A stretch of 64,000 nt of DNA from Pseudolabrys sp. (GTDB lineage: Bacteria; Pseudomonadota; Alphaproteobacteria; Rhizobiales; Xanthobacteraceae), in contig JAFIGS010000011.1 in assembly GCA_017849615.1 (NCBI GenBank), positions 434,001 through 498,000 on the forward strand, given 5' to 3'. Every line of letters begins with the position of its first letter. Position 1 is the first letter of the stretch. The notes under the pieces are model-generated. The model was not told where the DNA came from. It saw only the letters and a program-made list of their open reading frames with translations, and searched no databases. Position numbers and translations under genes: made by a program. Below, one piece after another: positions 63,411 to 64,000 of the stretch.

Positions 63411-64000
63411 TTGCGCCTCCAGCGCGCCGTGAGTTTGGACAGGCCGCCGAGAATGCCGTTCGGCAACAGCATCACCACCACCACGAGAAGAACGCCGATC
63501 CAGAAATACCAGTATTGCGGCGCGATGCCGGAGAACTGGTCGCGCGCGATCATGAACACACCGGCGCCGATCAGGCCGCCATAGAGCCGTCCGGCGCCGC
63601 CCAGCACCAGCATCACAAGGACGTCGGCGGAGCGTTCGAAACTGAGCACCTCCAGCGCCACCGTCTCGGTGGTCTGCGCCAGGATGCCGCCGGCGATGCC
63701 GGCGATGATCGCCGAGATCGTATAGACCTTGCGGATGTGGGCGCGGCTGTCGGCGCCGATCGCCGGCATGCGCGTGAAGTTCTCGCGGATGCCGCGCAGC
63801 GCCAGCCCGAACGGCGAATTGATCAGCCGCCGCGTGAACAGGAAGCACAGGAACAGGATGCCGAGCGCGTAGCCATAGGCGGTGTAGCCGTAGAGATCGA
63901 ACTTGAACACGCCGAACACCGGCTTGATCGACACGCCCTGCAGACCGTCGGAGCCGCCGGTCAGCCAGCTCATGCTGTTGGCAGCCTCGTGCAGCAGCAG
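63407..64000 (-). CDS. livM: LivM-type permease (C-terminal part, cut by window edge)
   Basis: The frame runs on past the window edge; the ATG at 63973 is internal, since LLLHEAANS precedes it. Visible: SWLTGGSDGLQGV, the LRGIRENFTRMPAIG coupling motif and four helices ending IGVLLVVVVMLLPNGILGGL. Pairs with LivG and LivF; LivH and the binding protein must lie outside. Confidence 0.9.
   Translation of the reverse strand: MLLHEAANSMSWLTGGSDGLQGVSIKPVFGVFKFDLYGYTAYGYALGILFLCFLFTRRLINSPFGLALRGIRENFTRMPAIGADSRAHIRKVYTISAIIAGIAGGILAQTTETVALEVLSFERSADVLVMLVLGGAGRLYGGLIGAGVFMIARDQFSGIAPQYWYFWIGVLLVVVVMLLPNGILGGLSKLTARWRRK

Overview
The window looks like a chromosomal segment of a high-GC alphaproteobacterium of the order Hyphomicrobiales (Rhizobiales), near the Bradyrhizobium/Rhodopseudomonas/Pseudolabrys side. 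The grounds are gene content (FixLJ-FixK driving a cbb3 oxidase, TRAP-TAXI and DASS transporters, a complete C-P lyase locus), strong G/C third-position bias, and dispersed hairpin repeats of the 'ctctccc-gggagag' and 'gtcattccgggg' kinds. I see no phage genes, transposase or CRISPR array. About 60 protein genes and one tRNA gene are supported.

Layout. (1) 1-12.0 kb: phosphonate use. A left-running C-P lyase operon phnG-H-I-J-GNAT-K-L-M (phnM cut by the edge) and a right-running set phnF, hexapeptide acetyltransferase, a second phnM, a 2H-phosphoesterase-like protein, phnC, phnD and phnE share a divergent control region with two long palindromes. A textbook Pho box follows phnE and points at a small lysine-rich protein. 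(2) 12.5-20.1 kb: a fused TRAP permease and its TAXI binding protein, then a LysR regulator and class III aminotransferase, divergent from a D-amino-acid dehydrogenase-like flavoprotein. (3) 20.1-22.3 kb: an ABC-F ATPase and a TusA-like protein. (4) 22.3-31.7 kb: molybdenum/tungsten cofactor block with three MoeA-type proteins (one fused to a periplasmic-binding-like domain), an HTH-MobB fusion, MobA, FdhD and the tungstate importer TupBCA. It looks like support for a Mo/W formate dehydrogenase encoded elsewhere. (5) 31.98-36.0 kb: tRNA-Ser(GGA) with repeated copies of its 3' end, an acyl-CoA ligase/GNAT fusion, and a DUF808 membrane protein. (6) 36.0-43.5 kb: sugar ABC importer, short-chain dehydrogenase and xylonate-dehydratase-like enzyme, an aldonate route. 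(7) 43.7-59.8 kb: microaerobic block. FixL, FixJ and FixK are followed by a CBS-BON protein, Hsp20, a DASS transporter with a Spy-like protein, OmpW, ccoNOQP and ccoGHIS. Six near-identical FixK/FNR boxes (TTGA-N6-TCAA) sit before six of these units. (8) 59.8-64 kb: cupin, DUF188 protein, pyrE and the start of a branched-chain amino-acid-type ABC importer (livF, livG, livM cut by the edge).

How it fits together: the oxygen sensor FixL would drive FixJ and FixK, and FixK the high-affinity oxidase and stress genes. Phosphonates enter through PhnCDE and are cleaved by PhnGHIJKL under PhnF. Tungstate or molybdate enters through TupBCA and is inserted by the MoeA proteins.

The most unusual items are: a palindromic repeat that reads in frame through the start of phnH and through the tail of ccoI; an HTH domain fused to MobB; the direct and inverted copies of the tRNA-Ser 3' end; a hairpin after each of four transporter binding-protein genes; repeat families with paired (covarying) stem changes; and a 32-codon reading frame between two sugar permease genes with identical overlap sequences at both ends.
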